Source: Terrisporobacter othiniensis
GTDB lineage: Bacteria > Bacillota > Clostridia > Peptostreptococcales > Peptostreptococcaceae
Assembly: GCF_000808015.1 (NCBI RefSeq)
Contig: NZ_JWHR01000064.1
Coordinates: 62,001 to 126,000, forward strand
DNA length: 64,000 bases
Direction: 5' to 3'
Below the pieces are notes generated by a model. The model had not been told where the DNA came from. It searched no databases and worked only from the letters and a program-made list of their open reading frames with translations. The translations under genes and the position numbers were made by a program. Shown one piece after another: positions 18,001 to 27,680 of the stretch (positions within the stretch are counted from its first letter, which is position 1; the number at the start of each line of letters is the position of its first letter).

Positions 18001-18909
18001 TTATCTTTGAATAACTATATTACACAAGGATTGTAAGCACTTTAAATTGAACTTGACTTTTGTTAACATATAAAATGGATCTATTTTTAGTCCTTGTAAA
18101 TAAGCTGTTTTAGCCTTAGTGAAATCCCTATTATTAATATATCTAGGCACTAAATTTGAAACTTTATGAGCTTTTAATCTTTTATTATTTTCATAATACT
18201 CAGCATAAATACTATTTACCATTTCTATTCCTTGTATTTTTTTTGAACTATCACTAGATATCCTGTCACCTTCATGAATGTAATAATGAAGTAATTCTTC
18301 ATCTACAAAGTCCACTTTAAATTCTTTAGCTATTCTTAACCACATTTCATAATCTTGAGCTGCTAGTAGCTTGGTATTAAACATTCCTACTTTGTCAAAG
18401 CAATTTTTTTTAATCAATGCTACTGATGTTGGTCCTATAAAGTTACTCCATAATAATTTTTCAAAAACATTCCCTCTATATAACTGATGTTTTTCCATTT
18501 TATCCTTTTTAGCTACTTTATCATGTATTAGCTTTTTACAGTAGACAAAATCACAATTAGATTCAATCATTTTTTGTACTTGTTTCTCTAACTTAGTATC
18601 ATACCACTCATCATCATCATCTAAGAAGGCTATATATTCTCCGTTAGACGCTTTTATACCAGTATTTCTTGCTGCACAAGCACCTTTATTGGTTTCATGT
18701 TCAATATATTTAATTCTGTCATCCCCTAAAGAAATTACCATGTTTTTAACATTATCTCTATCTGCAAAATCATTAGGACTATCATCCACTATAAATAGTT
18801 CAAAATTATCATAAGTTTGAGTCAATATACTATTAATTGCTCTTTGTACCATTGTAGATTCTCTTTTATAAGTAGTAATAATAATACTAACTAATCCCTT
18901 ATTCTGCAT
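18001..18909 (-). CDS. GT2-family glycosyltransferase
   Basis: A 302-residue cytoplasmic protein. The GT-A fold is clear: 'VSIIITTYKRESTMVQRAI' at the start, FELFIVDDSPND, 'NKGACAARNTGIKASNGEYIAFLDDDDEW' with the DDD metal site. It probably adds one sugar to the lipid-linked repeat unit. Its ribosome site GGAGG overlaps the end of the upstream TupA-like gene, which implies translational coupling. Confidence 0.93.
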   Translation of the reverse strand: MQNKGLVSIIITTYKRESTMVQRAINSILTQTYDNFELFIVDDSPNDFADRDNVKNMVISLGDDRIKYIEHETNKGACAARNTGIKASNGEYIAFLDDDDEWYDTKLEKQVQKMIESNCDFVYCKKLIHDKVAKKDKMEKHQLYRGNVFEKLLWSNFIGPTSVALIKKNCFDKVGMFNTKLLAAQDYEMWLRIAKEFKVDFVDEELLHYYIHEGDRISSDSSKKIQGIEMVNSIYAEYYENNKRLKAHKVSNLVPRYINNRDFTKAKTAYLQGLKIDPFYMLTKVKFNLKCLQSLCNIVIQR

Positions 18910-18910
18910 A

Positions 18911-19819
18911 TTATTTTACCTCCATTTTAGGTAATTCTATCCAACTACCTAACATCTCATCCATTTCAAGTTTTTTTATTCCACACCAAGGATAGTAGGT
19001 AATTTCTCCAAAATATATTTTCCCATTAATATTATAAAAATCTACTCTTACAAATGGATCCTCCTTAGATAATAGCTTACTTAACTCCAGCATCTTTTCA
19101 TGTTGTTCAGGCCTTTTAACCGGTGAATGGTTTATTAGATCTTCCTTATCAATAATAGCAGTCATATTCCAATCATTATCATAAAAATCAACTTGAGCTA
19201 TCCCTTCTTCATCTCTCATTTGACAAAATAATACTAATTTTGGTTCCCCATTAAAGCAAAAGTATTTATAATCTGGAAGGTCATTTAGCGTTTCATCTAC
19301 CATAAATTCTTCACAAATAATTCTAGGTTTAACATTTTTATATGGCCATTCTCTTCCAAACCAAAACCAACTTTTTTTCATCCATTTATTAAGTTTAGCT
19401 TTTGATTTTTCTATATCCAATTTATTTTTATCTTTACAAACAATATTACAATGAGAGCCATGAGTACATTTTAATACAAATTTTTCAGGTAATTCATCCC
19501 AATTAATTTCATCCACACTATTATATACTCCTATAAGTGGTATTAAATATTCTTCACCTAATTTTTCAGTTATATATTCTCTAACCTTATACTTATCTAC
19601 TCTATAAGCAAATTCATTTTTTCTATAATATAACTTTAGCCACTGTAATTTTTCTGTAAAAGTCTTTGGGTTTTTCAAATCTAGTTTTTTACCTAACTCT
19701 GTTCTATATAAAATTTTTAAATACATTTTATCACTCATCCAATTAAATAAACCTCTATCCCCTAAAGGCCTAAATAATCTCCATGGTGAAACAATATATT
19801 TCTTTATTTTGCTAGACAT
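18911..19819 (-). CDS. TupA-like ATP-grasp protein
   Basis: A 302-residue protein of the TupA-like ATP-grasp family. 'NPKTFTEKLQWLKLYYRK' near residue 50, 'VLKCTHGSHCNIVCKDK' and 'RIICEEFM' with 'PDYKYFCFNGEPKLVLF' are the family hallmarks, and 'FVRVDFYNINGKIYFGEITYYPWCGI' is the metal/ATP part. The founding protein was linked to teichuronopeptide synthesis in a Bacillus, so one inference is that an amino acid is amide-linked to a uronic acid of the repeat unit. That fits the uronate-forming enzymes in this locus. No acceptor can be proven. Confidence 0.9.
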   Translation of the reverse strand: MSSKIKKYIVSPWRLFRPLGDRGLFNWMSDKMYLKILYRTELGKKLDLKNPKTFTEKLQWLKLYYRKNEFAYRVDKYKVREYITEKLGEEYLIPLIGVYNSVDEINWDELPEKFVLKCTHGSHCNIVCKDKNKLDIEKSKAKLNKWMKKSWFWFGREWPYKNVKPRIICEEFMVDETLNDLPDYKYFCFNGEPKLVLFCQMRDEEGIAQVDFYDNDWNMTAIIDKEDLINHSPVKRPEQHEKMLELSKLLSKEDPFVRVDFYNINGKIYFGEITYYPWCGIKKLEMDEMLGSWIELPKMEVK

Positions 19820-19867
19820 TTCATATTCTCCTTTTTATACTTCTCTTAATTTATATTTCAAGGTTGT

Positions 19868-21106
19868 TTAATTGCTTATTTTTTTATCTGAATATATAGC
19901 TATAGCAAATAATAAAAATAATACATTATACGGTAGATTAAATATATATACTTCTGTTATTCCAAATAATATATAAATAAATATACATATTAATGCTTTA
20001 ATATTTTTTTCTTTGAAAGCTTTTTTTGCAACTAAATAATATCCTATAACAAAAACAATTAATATTATTATTCCATATCTAACAGCTATATGACCATAAG
20101 CATTATCCAGTGCTGTAGTATCATATAAGGCTGTTTTTTTAGAAGCATATGTTGATATAATTTCTATTTTTTGACCTATTATAGAATACCCTTGATTAAT
20201 GTAATAATCATGAAGCAACTTTATCCTTCCACTAAGCAGTTTATTTATTAAAAAGTAAATCTTATTATTAGGATCATATAGTACACCTAGTGCTATACTT
20301 ACAACCGAACTCATTATAATAGATATTTGAGTTCCAATATATATAGCTTTATTCAATATATCAATTCTTTTTATAGGTTTATGCTCAAGGTATTTATAAA
20401 TAGCTACCATAATTATAAGAATAAAAATTAATAAAGAACTTGTTCTACTATCACATACCTTAAGAATAAACAAACCTAATAGTAATAGTATTAAATAATC
20501 TTTGTAGTTGAACTTTTCCCATCTAATCCATACACTAATAATAATTAATTGTAAAATTTGACCTGCAAATGCATTTGGATGTGTGAATCCTAAACTATAT
20601 CTTATATCTCCGTCACGTCTAGTAAAAATTCTATTTTCTATAACTCCACTTAAAGCTAACATTACAATAATAGAAATACACAAAATTTGTATAAATAAGG
20701 TTAACTTAATAACTTTATTTATATCAATATCTTTGGCAGCTACAATAAATATAAAAGCTGTTAGCAACAATTTAACACCACTAAAATACGCTGATATAAA
20801 AATAAGGGTTCCTATTAAAACAATTTTTAATATCTCATTTTTTTTATAATTTTGGTAACAGATTACCTTTATAAATAAAAGTGCATATAATGGATAAATT
20901 ATAATTTTAGCCAACAAATCAGGATCTACTCCGAAAAAGCTTTTTAATGTAGTAAATTTAAAGAAAAAGTTCACTACCATAAAAGTTATATATGAGAAGT
21001 AAAAAAGATGTTCAGGAGATATATTAACTTCGTTATCTAAAAACGGCATTGTTTTGTTTAATAATTTATTAAACAATTTCAAAGGGTCTTTTATAAACTC
21101 TTTCAT
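19868..21106 (-). CDS. Wzy-type O-antigen/polysaccharide polymerase
   Basis: A membrane protein of 412 residues with about 11-12 helices and a large outside loop around residues 270-330 (LLHDYYINQGYSIIGQKIEI). Sequence is poorly conserved, as usual for Wzy, and the call rests on topology and on the position between glycosyltransferases and Wzx. I chose the ATG at 21106, which follows GAAAGGA and lies just past the stop of the upstream gene. A GTG at 21127 would give an overlap of 20 bases. Confidence 0.82.
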   Translation of the reverse strand: MKEFIKDPLKLFNKLLNKTMPFLDNEVNISPEHLFYFSYITFMVVNFFFKFTTLKSFFGVDPDLLAKIIIYPLYALLFIKVICYQNYKKNEILKIVLIGTLIFISAYFSGVKLLLTAFIFIVAAKDIDINKVIKLTLFIQILCISIIVMLALSGVIENRIFTRRDGDIRYSLGFTHPNAFAGQILQLIIISVWIRWEKFNYKDYLILLLLGLFILKVCDSRTSSLLIFILIIMVAIYKYLEHKPIKRIDILNKAIYIGTQISIIMSSVVSIALGVLYDPNNKIYFLINKLLSGRIKLLHDYYINQGYSIIGQKIEIISTYASKKTALYDTTALDNAYGHIAVRYGIIILIVFVIGYYLVAKKAFKEKNIKALICIFIYILFGITEVYIFNLPYNVLFLLFAIAIYSDKKISN

Positions 21107-21107
21107 T

Positions 21108-22262
21108 CTATATATCCTTTCTTTCACTTATAAATTTAATAATATTTTCAGCTCTTTTTTCTAACGTCAAAGTCTTAGCCTTCTCTATACTACCCTTAGC
21201 TAGACTATCTCTTAGTTTTTTATCCTCATGTAGCTTTTCAATAGCCTGTTGTATTTCTTCCACACTTTCAGGATTTATTTTGATAGAACATGTTTCATCT
21301 AATATTTCATTGTTGAAAGGTTTATCAGATGATATAACTGGCGTACCACAAGCTAAGGCTTCTATTATAGCATTACAACACCCTTCATTTAATGTTGGAA
21401 GCACAAAAACATCAACAGCACTGTAGAAGTATGGTAATTCTTCGTTATTTATGGGTTTTGCAAATAAACACTTACTGCTAGTCGGAACTAGCTTACCCTT
21501 TCCTGCACATGCAAAATTTACATTTCTTGTGTTTTCAACTGCTTTTTCCAGCCTTAATACTCCTTTACGATCGTCAAAGCTTCCTACAAAACCTACTATA
21601 AAGTCATCTTCTTCAAATCCAAACTTTTCACGAGATTCTTTTTTATCTCTTGGATAGAATCTTTCTTTTCTATATCCATTTGGAAACACTTTTATCAAAC
21701 TTTCTGTAACTATTCTTTCATCCAATAATAAATCTTTATTTCTTCCTGATACAGCTACTACTCCTGCTAAAGATTCTAACTCTTTTGCCACCTCACTAGC
21801 ACCAAAATTCTCTATCGACCAATTTGTAGATTCTCCATGTGCCATAAAAGATGGTATATTCAACTCTCTGCCCATTCTAGCCGCAGTAATTCCTGCTGGC
21901 GTTACGAAATGACCATACACTACATCTGGTTTTTCCTCCATTTTAGAAATAACTTTTCTTACAGATTTAGTAAATAAGTTTGTAGTAAGAGGTGCTGGAC
22001 TCTTTCCCAAAATCCTATGAGATTGACCGAAGCCAATAAATTTAGGGAAATAAACTTCTACTTCATTATTATTTTCAGTCATTTCTATTTTTTTATATGG
22101 AATCCTTGAATATTTAAAATTCAAGTTTACTGATAGAGGACATATTACAGACATTTTAATTCCTTTATCTGCCATTGCCCATACTAATTGTTGAACAAAT
22201 ACTAAACCACTTGGATCAACTTCATTGGGATATTTATTAACTATAACACAAATATTTTTCAT
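21108..22262 (-). CDS. GT4-family glycosyltransferase
   Basis: A 384-residue GT-B glycosyltransferase. The C-terminal half has 'VGFVGSFDDRKGVLRLEKAV' and 'EALACGTPVISSDKPFNNEIL', with the EX7E-type motif in 'VLPTLNEGCCNAIIEALACG'. The N-terminal half shows 'SGLVFVQQLVWAMADKGIKM', typical of WcaA/RfaG relatives. I chose the ATG at 22262, close to AAAGG, over an upstream start at 22292 that would overlap the PssE-like gene. It adds a sugar to the repeat unit. Confidence 0.92.
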   Translation of the reverse strand: MKNICVIVNKYPNEVDPSGLVFVQQLVWAMADKGIKMSVICPLSVNLNFKYSRIPYKKIEMTENNNEVEVYFPKFIGFGQSHRILGKSPAPLTTNLFTKSVRKVISKMEEKPDVVYGHFVTPAGITAARMGRELNIPSFMAHGESTNWSIENFGASEVAKELESLAGVVAVSGRNKDLLLDERIVTESLIKVFPNGYRKERFYPRDKKESREKFGFEEDDFIVGFVGSFDDRKGVLRLEKAVENTRNVNFACAGKGKLVPTSSKCLFAKPINNEELPYFYSAVDVFVLPTLNEGCCNAIIEALACGTPVISSDKPFNNEILDETCSIKINPESVEEIQQAIEKLHEDKKLRDSLAKGSIEKAKTLTLEKRAENIIKFISERKDI

Positions 22263-22278
22263 CCTTAATAACCTTTCT

Positions 22279-22758
22279 CTAAATCTCTTCAATAAACTCT
22301 ATCAACGAATTAATAATCGTATTAGTATTTGATATATACTTATTAAAGTTCATATTATCAATATTTTTCACTGCTTCTTCCAGTTGGTCGCAATCTTCAC
22401 ATGAACATATTAAATTCATGCTATCAAATTGTTTCATTAACTGTAGTTGATGGTTGTCTACATGTTCTCCGTACTTTGCAAGACGAGCAACAGCAATAAC
22501 CTTTTTGTTTTGCTTTAATGCACCTACAATAGCACCTGTTCCTCCATGAGTTATGACTTTATCACATGAATTCATAGTACTAATAAATTCTTCTCTTCCT
22601 AAAAATTTTTTACATTTAAAGTTTCTAGGCGTATAGTCACTGTAACCTATTTGTGCAAAAACTTCTTCTCTTATAATGCCTGCTTCTATTAACCTATCTA
22701 TTTCTTTTAATAGTCGATTAAATTGAAACTTCTGTGAACCTAGAGTTACAAATATCAT
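22279..22758 (-). CDS. PssE/Alg13-like glycosyltransferase catalytic subunit
   Basis: A 159-residue protein of the GT28 C-terminal type. 'MIFVTLGSQKFQFNRLLKEID' at the start and 'KVITHGGTGAIVGALKQNKKVIAVAR' with the GGTG nucleotide-binding motif are typical of Alg13/PssE. Together with the PssD/Alg14-like partner upstream it should form a two-subunit transferase at the membrane. The start at 22758 is fixed by AGGAGGAAAATA. It lies ten bases after the partner gene. Confidence 0.92.
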   Translation of the reverse strand: MIFVTLGSQKFQFNRLLKEIDRLIEAGIIREEVFAQIGYSDYTPRNFKCKKFLGREEFISTMNSCDKVITHGGTGAIVGALKQNKKVIAVARLAKYGEHVDNHQLQLMKQFDSMNLICSCEDCDQLEEAVKNIDNMNFNKYISNTNTIINSLIEFIEEI

Positions 22759-22768
22759 TATTTTCCTC

Positions 22769-23242
22769 CTAATAAATGCTTCCTTTAAAAATTGCATCGG
22801 GATATACATCTAGCATTTGTTCCCACTGAACATAGAATCTGTCTGCAAACTTATATATAAGTTTACCTGTTTCAGTTCCTGAGGTAACTTTTGCAAATGA
22901 CTCAATATAAATTAATTTTTTCTTAAATAATTTAGCTATCAAACACATAGGTATCATAGCTAATACCCCTGTGCAAATCACCACATCTGGTTTTTCTTTT
23001 ATATATATTTGTATAGTTTTAAATAAATTTATAACCATTCTCGGTATAAAAGACAATTCTTTTCTATTAACTTGCTTTAAATAATATACTCTTTGACCTT
23101 GTACATCACAACAATAATCTGTTCTTTCTGTAAGTATAAAACTATCATATTTTTCTATTAATGGCCTTAGCATTAATAATTGCTCATAATGTCCTCCTGA
23201 AGATGCAGCAAAACAAATCTTTTTTTTACTACTTTTTTTCAT
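22769..23242 (-). CDS. PssD/Alg14-like membrane-anchoring glycosyltransferase subunit
   Basis: A 157-residue protein with 'ICFAASSGGHYEQLLML' at the N-terminus (the family hallmark), then 'DVVICTGVLAMIPMCLIAKL' with a membrane-binding helix, and 'IYIESFAKVTSGTETGKLIY'. Alg14/PssD recruits the catalytic PssE-like subunit to the membrane and shapes the acceptor site. I chose the ATG at 23242, which has GGAGG ten bases upstream, over one at 23269. It is the first intact gene after the pseudogene and terminator at 23370-23667. Confidence 0.92.
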   Translation of the reverse strand: MKKSSKKKICFAASSGGHYEQLLMLRPLIEKYDSFILTERTDYCCDVQGQRVYYLKQVNRKELSFIPRMVINLFKTIQIYIKEKPDVVICTGVLAMIPMCLIAKLFKKKLIYIESFAKVTSGTETGKLIYKFADRFYVQWEQMLDVYPDAIFKGSIY

Positions 23243-23369
23243 AAAGTATAAATCCTCCAATATTTTCATACGCTTCTAACTTCTAGATTGCTCTATAACA
23301 ATATAACCATTTTATATTATATAACAAATTTTATTAATTTTGTTATTTTTGTTAATTCCATATTATTTT

Positions 23370-23591
23370 TTATTTATTTTCATTAATTAATATATTTTTA
23401 TTTTTATATCTTGAATAAAATATTATTAATACAATTACTATTAAAATAATTATTGTTAAATTTCCTAAAGAAATATTTCATATAAAATAAACATATATAT
23501 GGTTCAATTACATAGCTATTCCTAAAGGTATGGCACCTTTCAATTCTATTATAAGTACCACTGATAATAACATTAACTTAAAATATTCCAA
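23370..23591 (-). pseudogene. remnant of a small multidrug-export-like membrane protein
   Basis: On the minus strand, from a TTG at 23591, the sequence reads EYFKLMLLSVVLIIELKGAI followed by PLGIAM and then a stop. This matches the start of the intact exporter at 37168 (MDYIKLFILSMVPIIELRGAV). After the stop, ISLGNLTIIILIVIVLIIF with a basic tail continues to 23370 and matches that protein's C-terminus. The middle, about 110 residues, has been deleted, leaving a fused N- and C-terminal relic. It lies between the priming transferase and the PssD-like gene. Confidence 0.75.
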
Positions 23592-23617
23592 TCGTTCATT
23601 TTCCCTTAAACACGAAT

Positions 23618-23667
23618 AAAACCATCAGATAATAGTTAATTATTATACTGATGGTTTTTAATTTTTT
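23618..23667 (-). terminator. Rho-independent terminator
   Basis: AAACCATCAG pairs with CTGATGGTTT around an AT-rich loop, with T tracts. It lies 40 bases after the priming sugar transferase stop, so the downstream glycosyltransferase genes need read-through or another promoter. Confidence 0.88.
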
Positions 23668-23708
23668 CACCGTCTACATTAAACAGTTTTAGTTATTTAT
23701 TAAACTAA

Positions 23709-24371
23709 CTAAGATGCTGTCTCGTCACCTAACAAAACTTTGAATGTTTTAAATATCAGCTTCAAATCAAGGATTAAATTTCTGTTTTCTATATACTGCA
23801 AATCCATTTCTACCCACTCATCAAATCCGATAGTGTTTCTACCGCTAACTTGCCATATACAAGTTAACCCTGGCTTTACAAGTAATCTCTGAATTTGATA
23901 CTGGTTATATTGTTCTACTTCAGATGGTATAGGAGGTCTTGGTCCTACAAAACTCATATCTCCCTTTAGAATATTAAAAAGTTGTGGCAACTCATCTATA
24001 CTTGTTTTTCGTATGAATTTACCAACTTTGGTTATTCTCGGATCATTTTTTATTTTAAATACCGGTCCATCCATCTCATTAAATTCTTGTAAATTTACTA
24101 ATAAGTCCTCAGCATTAGTCACCATACTTCTAAATTTATACATGGAAAATAATTCTCCATTTTTTCCACATCTAGTTTGTGCAAATATTACTTTGTCTTT
24201 AGGATTCTCTATCTTAATAAGTAGAGCTACTATAAAAAATAATGGCGATAATATAACTAACCCAACAAAAGATGCTATAAAATCAAAAGTTCTTTTCCAA
24301 AGTAAATAAAAAAAGCTTTCATATGGTTTGATTTTTTTACTAATTTTATGATTTATTATACTTTTTTCCAC
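23709..24371 (-). CDS. priming sugar-phosphate transferase (short WbaP/PglC type)
   Basis: A 220-residue enzyme with one membrane-associated helix (residues 28-50) and the cytoplasmic bacterial sugar transferase domain. 'WKRTFDFIASFVGLVILSP' starts it, 'MYKFRSMVTNAEDL' , 'RKTSIDELPQLFNILKGDM', 'SFVGPRPP' and 'RLLVKPGLTCIWQVSGR' are the family motifs. It begins repeat-unit synthesis by moving a sugar-1-phosphate onto undecaprenyl phosphate. It lacks the long N-terminal membrane part of full WbaP. A GTG start at 24371 follows GAGGTAATTTA. Confidence 0.94.
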   Translation of the reverse strand: MEKSIINHKISKKIKPYESFFYLLWKRTFDFIASFVGLVILSPLFFIVALLIKIENPKDKVIFAQTRCGKNGELFSMYKFRSMVTNAEDLLVNLQEFNEMDGPVFKIKNDPRITKVGKFIRKTSIDELPQLFNILKGDMSFVGPRPPIPSEVEQYNQYQIQRLLVKPGLTCIWQVSGRNTIGFDEWVEMDLQYIENRNLILDLKLIFKTFKVLLGDETAS

Positions 24372-24587
24372 TAAATTACCTCATTCCCCCGTAATTCTAT
24401 TTTTATACTCCATCGATATAAATATATATAAAAATCTTTTTACCTAATATCTCTCACTATAATTGGTATCATTCAATAAAGTATATTAATTATACTATCA
24501 CGGTATATTTTTTTATACAAGTATAAAATTACACATTTTGACTAATACATATAACTTTTTCTATATATACTCAAAAATCAACAATTT

Positions 24588-24633
24588 AAATAGCTGTGTA
24601 CAAGTACTTCAAACTTTGTAACACAGCTTATTT
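24588..24633 (-). terminator. terminator-like hairpin
   Basis: On the minus strand AAGCTGTGT pairs with ACACAGCT around a long loop and is followed by a short T tract. It lies immediately after the acyltransferase stop at 24637. Confidence 0.6.
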
Positions 24634-24636
24634 ATA

Positions 24637-25674
24637 TTATAATATTTTTTTCAATAAAGGTATTTTTTTCAAAGTCAAAATAATTATACTTCCAATAATA
24701 ATTATTAAAGTAACAGTTACTAAGCATGCTGGCATGGTTTTAATAAATGGCTTTAATAAATATATAAATTTGTATAAAAACAATCTACGTAAAAATTCCT
24801 CAATTAAGTATATACCAAATGTACATCCACCAATAGTGCATAATAAATTACTAGTTTTTTCATTCACTGTAATTTTATCAAATATGAGTTTCACAAACAA
24901 ATAAGTGAAAATAGTTGGAACTGCTATGAAAGCACCTAACCACTTTTGTGTTTTAAAATCACCTGTCATACTTATTTCACTCCACGTAAAATATGCACTA
25001 ATTATAACACATAATATAGAGAATAAAAAAACAACTATTAACACATTTTTTCTTTTATAATCTTCAAAATAATTTTCACAATAATAACCTACTATAGGGA
25101 AAAATATACTATCTTTTAAAAACGTACAAGTTAATCTAGCGTTTATGGATAAACCCACTTGCTTTTCAATAATACTTGTAATAAAGGTAAACAATATCCA
25201 TATTCCAAATAAATATTTATAATCTGTCTTATCCATATTTTTTACCATTTTTCTTAATAAAGGTAGAACTACTAAAAACGAAATATATGAATATAAATAC
25301 CAATATGGAGTAACTATTGGTGACTTATAAATTATTTTCAAAAATTCTATTATATTAAAATTGCCTATATTAATACGTATAGAATATATATATTGTAAAA
25401 AAGAAAATAACAATAATACAATCAATATTCTATATATACGCTTTTTATACAGATCTGATATAGACTCTTCTTTACCTAACAATAATGCTCCTGATATCAT
25501 AAAGAAAATAGGAACTGCAATTTTACATATTATAGCCATAAATAAATATATTATGTATAGTATTCCACTATTTGTTTTTAAATAAGCCTGAAACCCAAAA
25601 GTACCAGTATGATTAAATATTACTAAAAAAATTGCAATTATTCGTAAGGCCTCTATATGTAATTTTTTTGTCAA
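24637..25674 (-). CDS. membrane acyltransferase, acyltransferase-3 family
   Basis: A 345-residue protein with about ten membrane helices, related to the one at 1273. 'LRIIAIFLVIFNHTG' has the family's conserved histidine in the first helix, and 'AVPIFFMISGALLLGKEES' follows. A TTG start at 25674 sits behind GGGGGG. Between UDP-glucose dehydrogenase and the priming transferase it probably O-acetylates the repeat unit of this polysaccharide. Confidence 0.88.
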   Translation of the reverse strand: MTKKLHIEALRIIAIFLVIFNHTGTFGFQAYLKTNSGILYIIYLFMAIICKIAVPIFFMISGALLLGKEESISDLYKKRIYRILIVLLLFSFLQYIYSIRINIGNFNIIEFLKIIYKSPIVTPYWYLYSYISFLVVLPLLRKMVKNMDKTDYKYLFGIWILFTFITSIIEKQVGLSINARLTCTFLKDSIFFPIVGYYCENYFEDYKRKNVLIVVFLFSILCVIISAYFTWSEISMTGDFKTQKWLGAFIAVPTIFTYLFVKLIFDKITVNEKTSNLLCTIGGCTFGIYLIEEFLRRLFLYKFIYLLKPFIKTMPACLVTVTLIIIIGSIIILTLKKIPLLKKIL

Positions 25675-26003
25675 AGTATTCCCCCCTAATCAGTGATGTT
25701 TTCACAACATTCATAAATATACTTTTTAACATTTTATTATAGTAAATATACCATAACCATCTTTAACGCTGGTATTTTATAATGAAGCTAAATTTCCCAT
25801 TCAAAAAGCCTATGCAAATTACATAGACTTTAAAATTTGTATTTAATTTTAAAACTTGTTCTTTACCATGGATATAAGTCAACTTATTGCTTACATCATA
25901 ATTTAATATTGACAGTTATAATCAAAATAGTTTTTTAAATCTTATTCTATTTAATTAATTATTTATCTGAAACCATTCTTATATTTATCCTTTATTAATA
26001 CAT
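25675..26003. other. intergenic stretch with one weak hairpin
   Basis: About 330 AT-rich bases between UDP-glucose dehydrogenase and the acyltransferase. A weak hairpin pairs CTATG at about 25808 with CATAG at about 25822. I see no gene or relic. A promoter for the acyltransferase is likely but not identified. Confidence 0.4.
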
Positions 26004-27170
26004 TTAATCTCTTTTGAATAAATCTCTAGTATAAACCTTTTCTTCCACATCATATAAATCTTCTGATAATCTATTTGAAACTATGACATCTGATATAGAT
26101 TTAAATTCATCAAAATCTCTTATCACTCTAGAATTAAAGAATGTTTCTTCTTGTAATACTGGCTCATATACTACTACTTCAATACCTTTAGCCTTAATTC
26201 TCTTCATTATACCTTGTATAGAAGATGCTCTAAAGTTGTCAGAACCAGTCTTCATTGTTAATCTATTTATTCCTACTACTTTAGGATTTCTTTTTATTAT
26301 TTGATCTGCTATATGATCTTTTCTAGTTCTATTCGCATCAACTATAGCACCTATTATGTTATTAGGTACATCTTTATAATTTGCTCTTAACTGTTTAGTA
26401 TCTTTAGGCAAGCAATATCCGCCATACCCGAATGATGGATTGTTATAATGTCCACCTATTCTTGGATCTAAGCCTACCCCTTCTATTATTTGTTTTGTAT
26501 CTAATCCTCTAAGTTCCGCATATGTATCTAACTCATTGAAGTATGCTACTCTAAGAGCTAAATACGTATTCGAGAATAGTTTTACAGCTTCTGCTTCTGT
26601 AGAATGTGTAAACAGTACTGGTATTTCTTCTTTTATAGCACCTTGTTTTAAAAGAGACGCAAATTTTTCTGCTCTTTCTGATTGCTCCCCAACAATTATT
26701 CTTGAAGGATATAAATTATCATATAGCGCTTTACCTTCTCTTAGAAACTCTGGTGAGAATATTATATTCTCAGTTTCAAACATTGCTCTTACTTTTTCTG
26801 TATATCCAACTGGTACTGTTGACTTTATTACCATAGTAGCATCTGGATTTATAGATAATACATTGGCTATAACAGCTTCTACAGTTCTTGTATTGAAATA
26901 ATTCTTTTCCGGATCATAATCTGTTGGAGTTGAAATTATAACAAACTCAGCGTCCTTATATGCTTTAAATGCATCTGTTGTTGCAACTAAGTTCAACTCC
27001 TTATTTGCCAAATAATCTTCTATCTCTGCATCTACAATTGGAGATATTTTATTATTAATCATGTCTACTTTTTCTTGTATTATATCTACTGCAACTACTT
27101 CATTATGTTGTGCTAATAGTATAGCATTTGATAGTCCTACATACCCTGTTCCTGCTATTGCTATTTTCAT
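26004..27170 (-). CDS. UDP-glucose 6-dehydrogenase
   Basis: A 388-residue enzyme that oxidises UDP-glucose to UDP-glucuronate. The N-terminal NAD fold '[20 protein letters not shown]' is typical, '[17 protein letters not shown]' and '[12 protein letters not shown]' follow, and the active-site cysteine lies in '[14 protein letters not shown]'. The length and the '[20 protein letters not shown]' segment fit the short Ugd group. It is the first gene of the leftward locus; its product would supply the epimerase at 15449. The start follows GCGAGGGAAAAGAC. Confidence 0.94.
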   Translation of the reverse strand: MKIAIAGTGYVGLSNAILLAQHNEVVAVDIIQEKVDMINNKISPIVDAEIEDYLANKELNLVATTDAFKAYKDAEFVIISTPTDYDPEKNYFNTRTVEAVIANVLSINPDATMVIKSTVPVGYTEKVRAMFETENIIFSPEFLREGKALYDNLYPSRIIVGEQSERAEKFASLLKQGAIKEEIPVLFTHSTEAEAVKLFSNTYLALRVAYFNELDTYAELRGLDTKQIIEGVGLDPRIGGHYNNPSFGYGGYCLPKDTKQLRANYKDVPNNIIGAIVDANRTRKDHIADQIIKRNPKVVGINRLTMKTGSDNFRASSIQGIMKRIKAKGIEVVVYEPVLQEETFFNSRVIRDFDEFKSISDVIVSNRLSEDLYDVEEKVYTRDLFKRD

Positions 27171-27680
27171 TGTCTTTTCCCTCGCTATATTTCTTATATT
27201 TTATCTTTTTATTATACAATTACTTACACTAATTTGCAAATTTTTCTTGTATTATTCTTATATTTTTTACCTTTTATACATTATGTAACTTTATATATTT
27301 TTCATTAATATATCCTATTTTATTATTATACTTAATCTTATATAGCTTACCACTTTTTAATATATTAACATAAAATTCTTTAGGTATTCTTCACACTGTA
27401 CTACTATTAATACTTGAGACAAAAAAAGCTGTCACACAACATTTTTTATTGCTTGTGAGACAGACTTTTTCTCTTAATTAATAAACTCTATACTATTATA
27501 ATAAATTCGGTGTACTATATACTTCAAAAATCACTTACGATTTTCACTTATAATAATATACCCTATAAAGTAAGTATATTTTTTCTACTTTGGTATGATA
27601 ATTTTATAAAATCCATTTGAACTAATCTATACTACTTTTCCTATTTACCTATTATCAATATGCTCACATCGAATTTCCTT
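27171..27680. other. intergenic stretch at the right end of the polysaccharide locus
   Basis: About 510 bases without a supported gene. It contains the terminator at 27421-27472 of the leftward DUF368 gene and, to its left, the presumed promoter of UDP-glucose dehydrogenase. The remainder is AT-rich with no clear relic. Confidence 0.4.
27421..27472 (-). terminator. Rho-independent terminator
   Basis: On the minus strand GTCTGTC and CACAA pair with TTGTG and GACAG around an AT loop and are followed by seven T. It is the first terminator downstream of the DUF368 gene. Confidence 0.8.
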
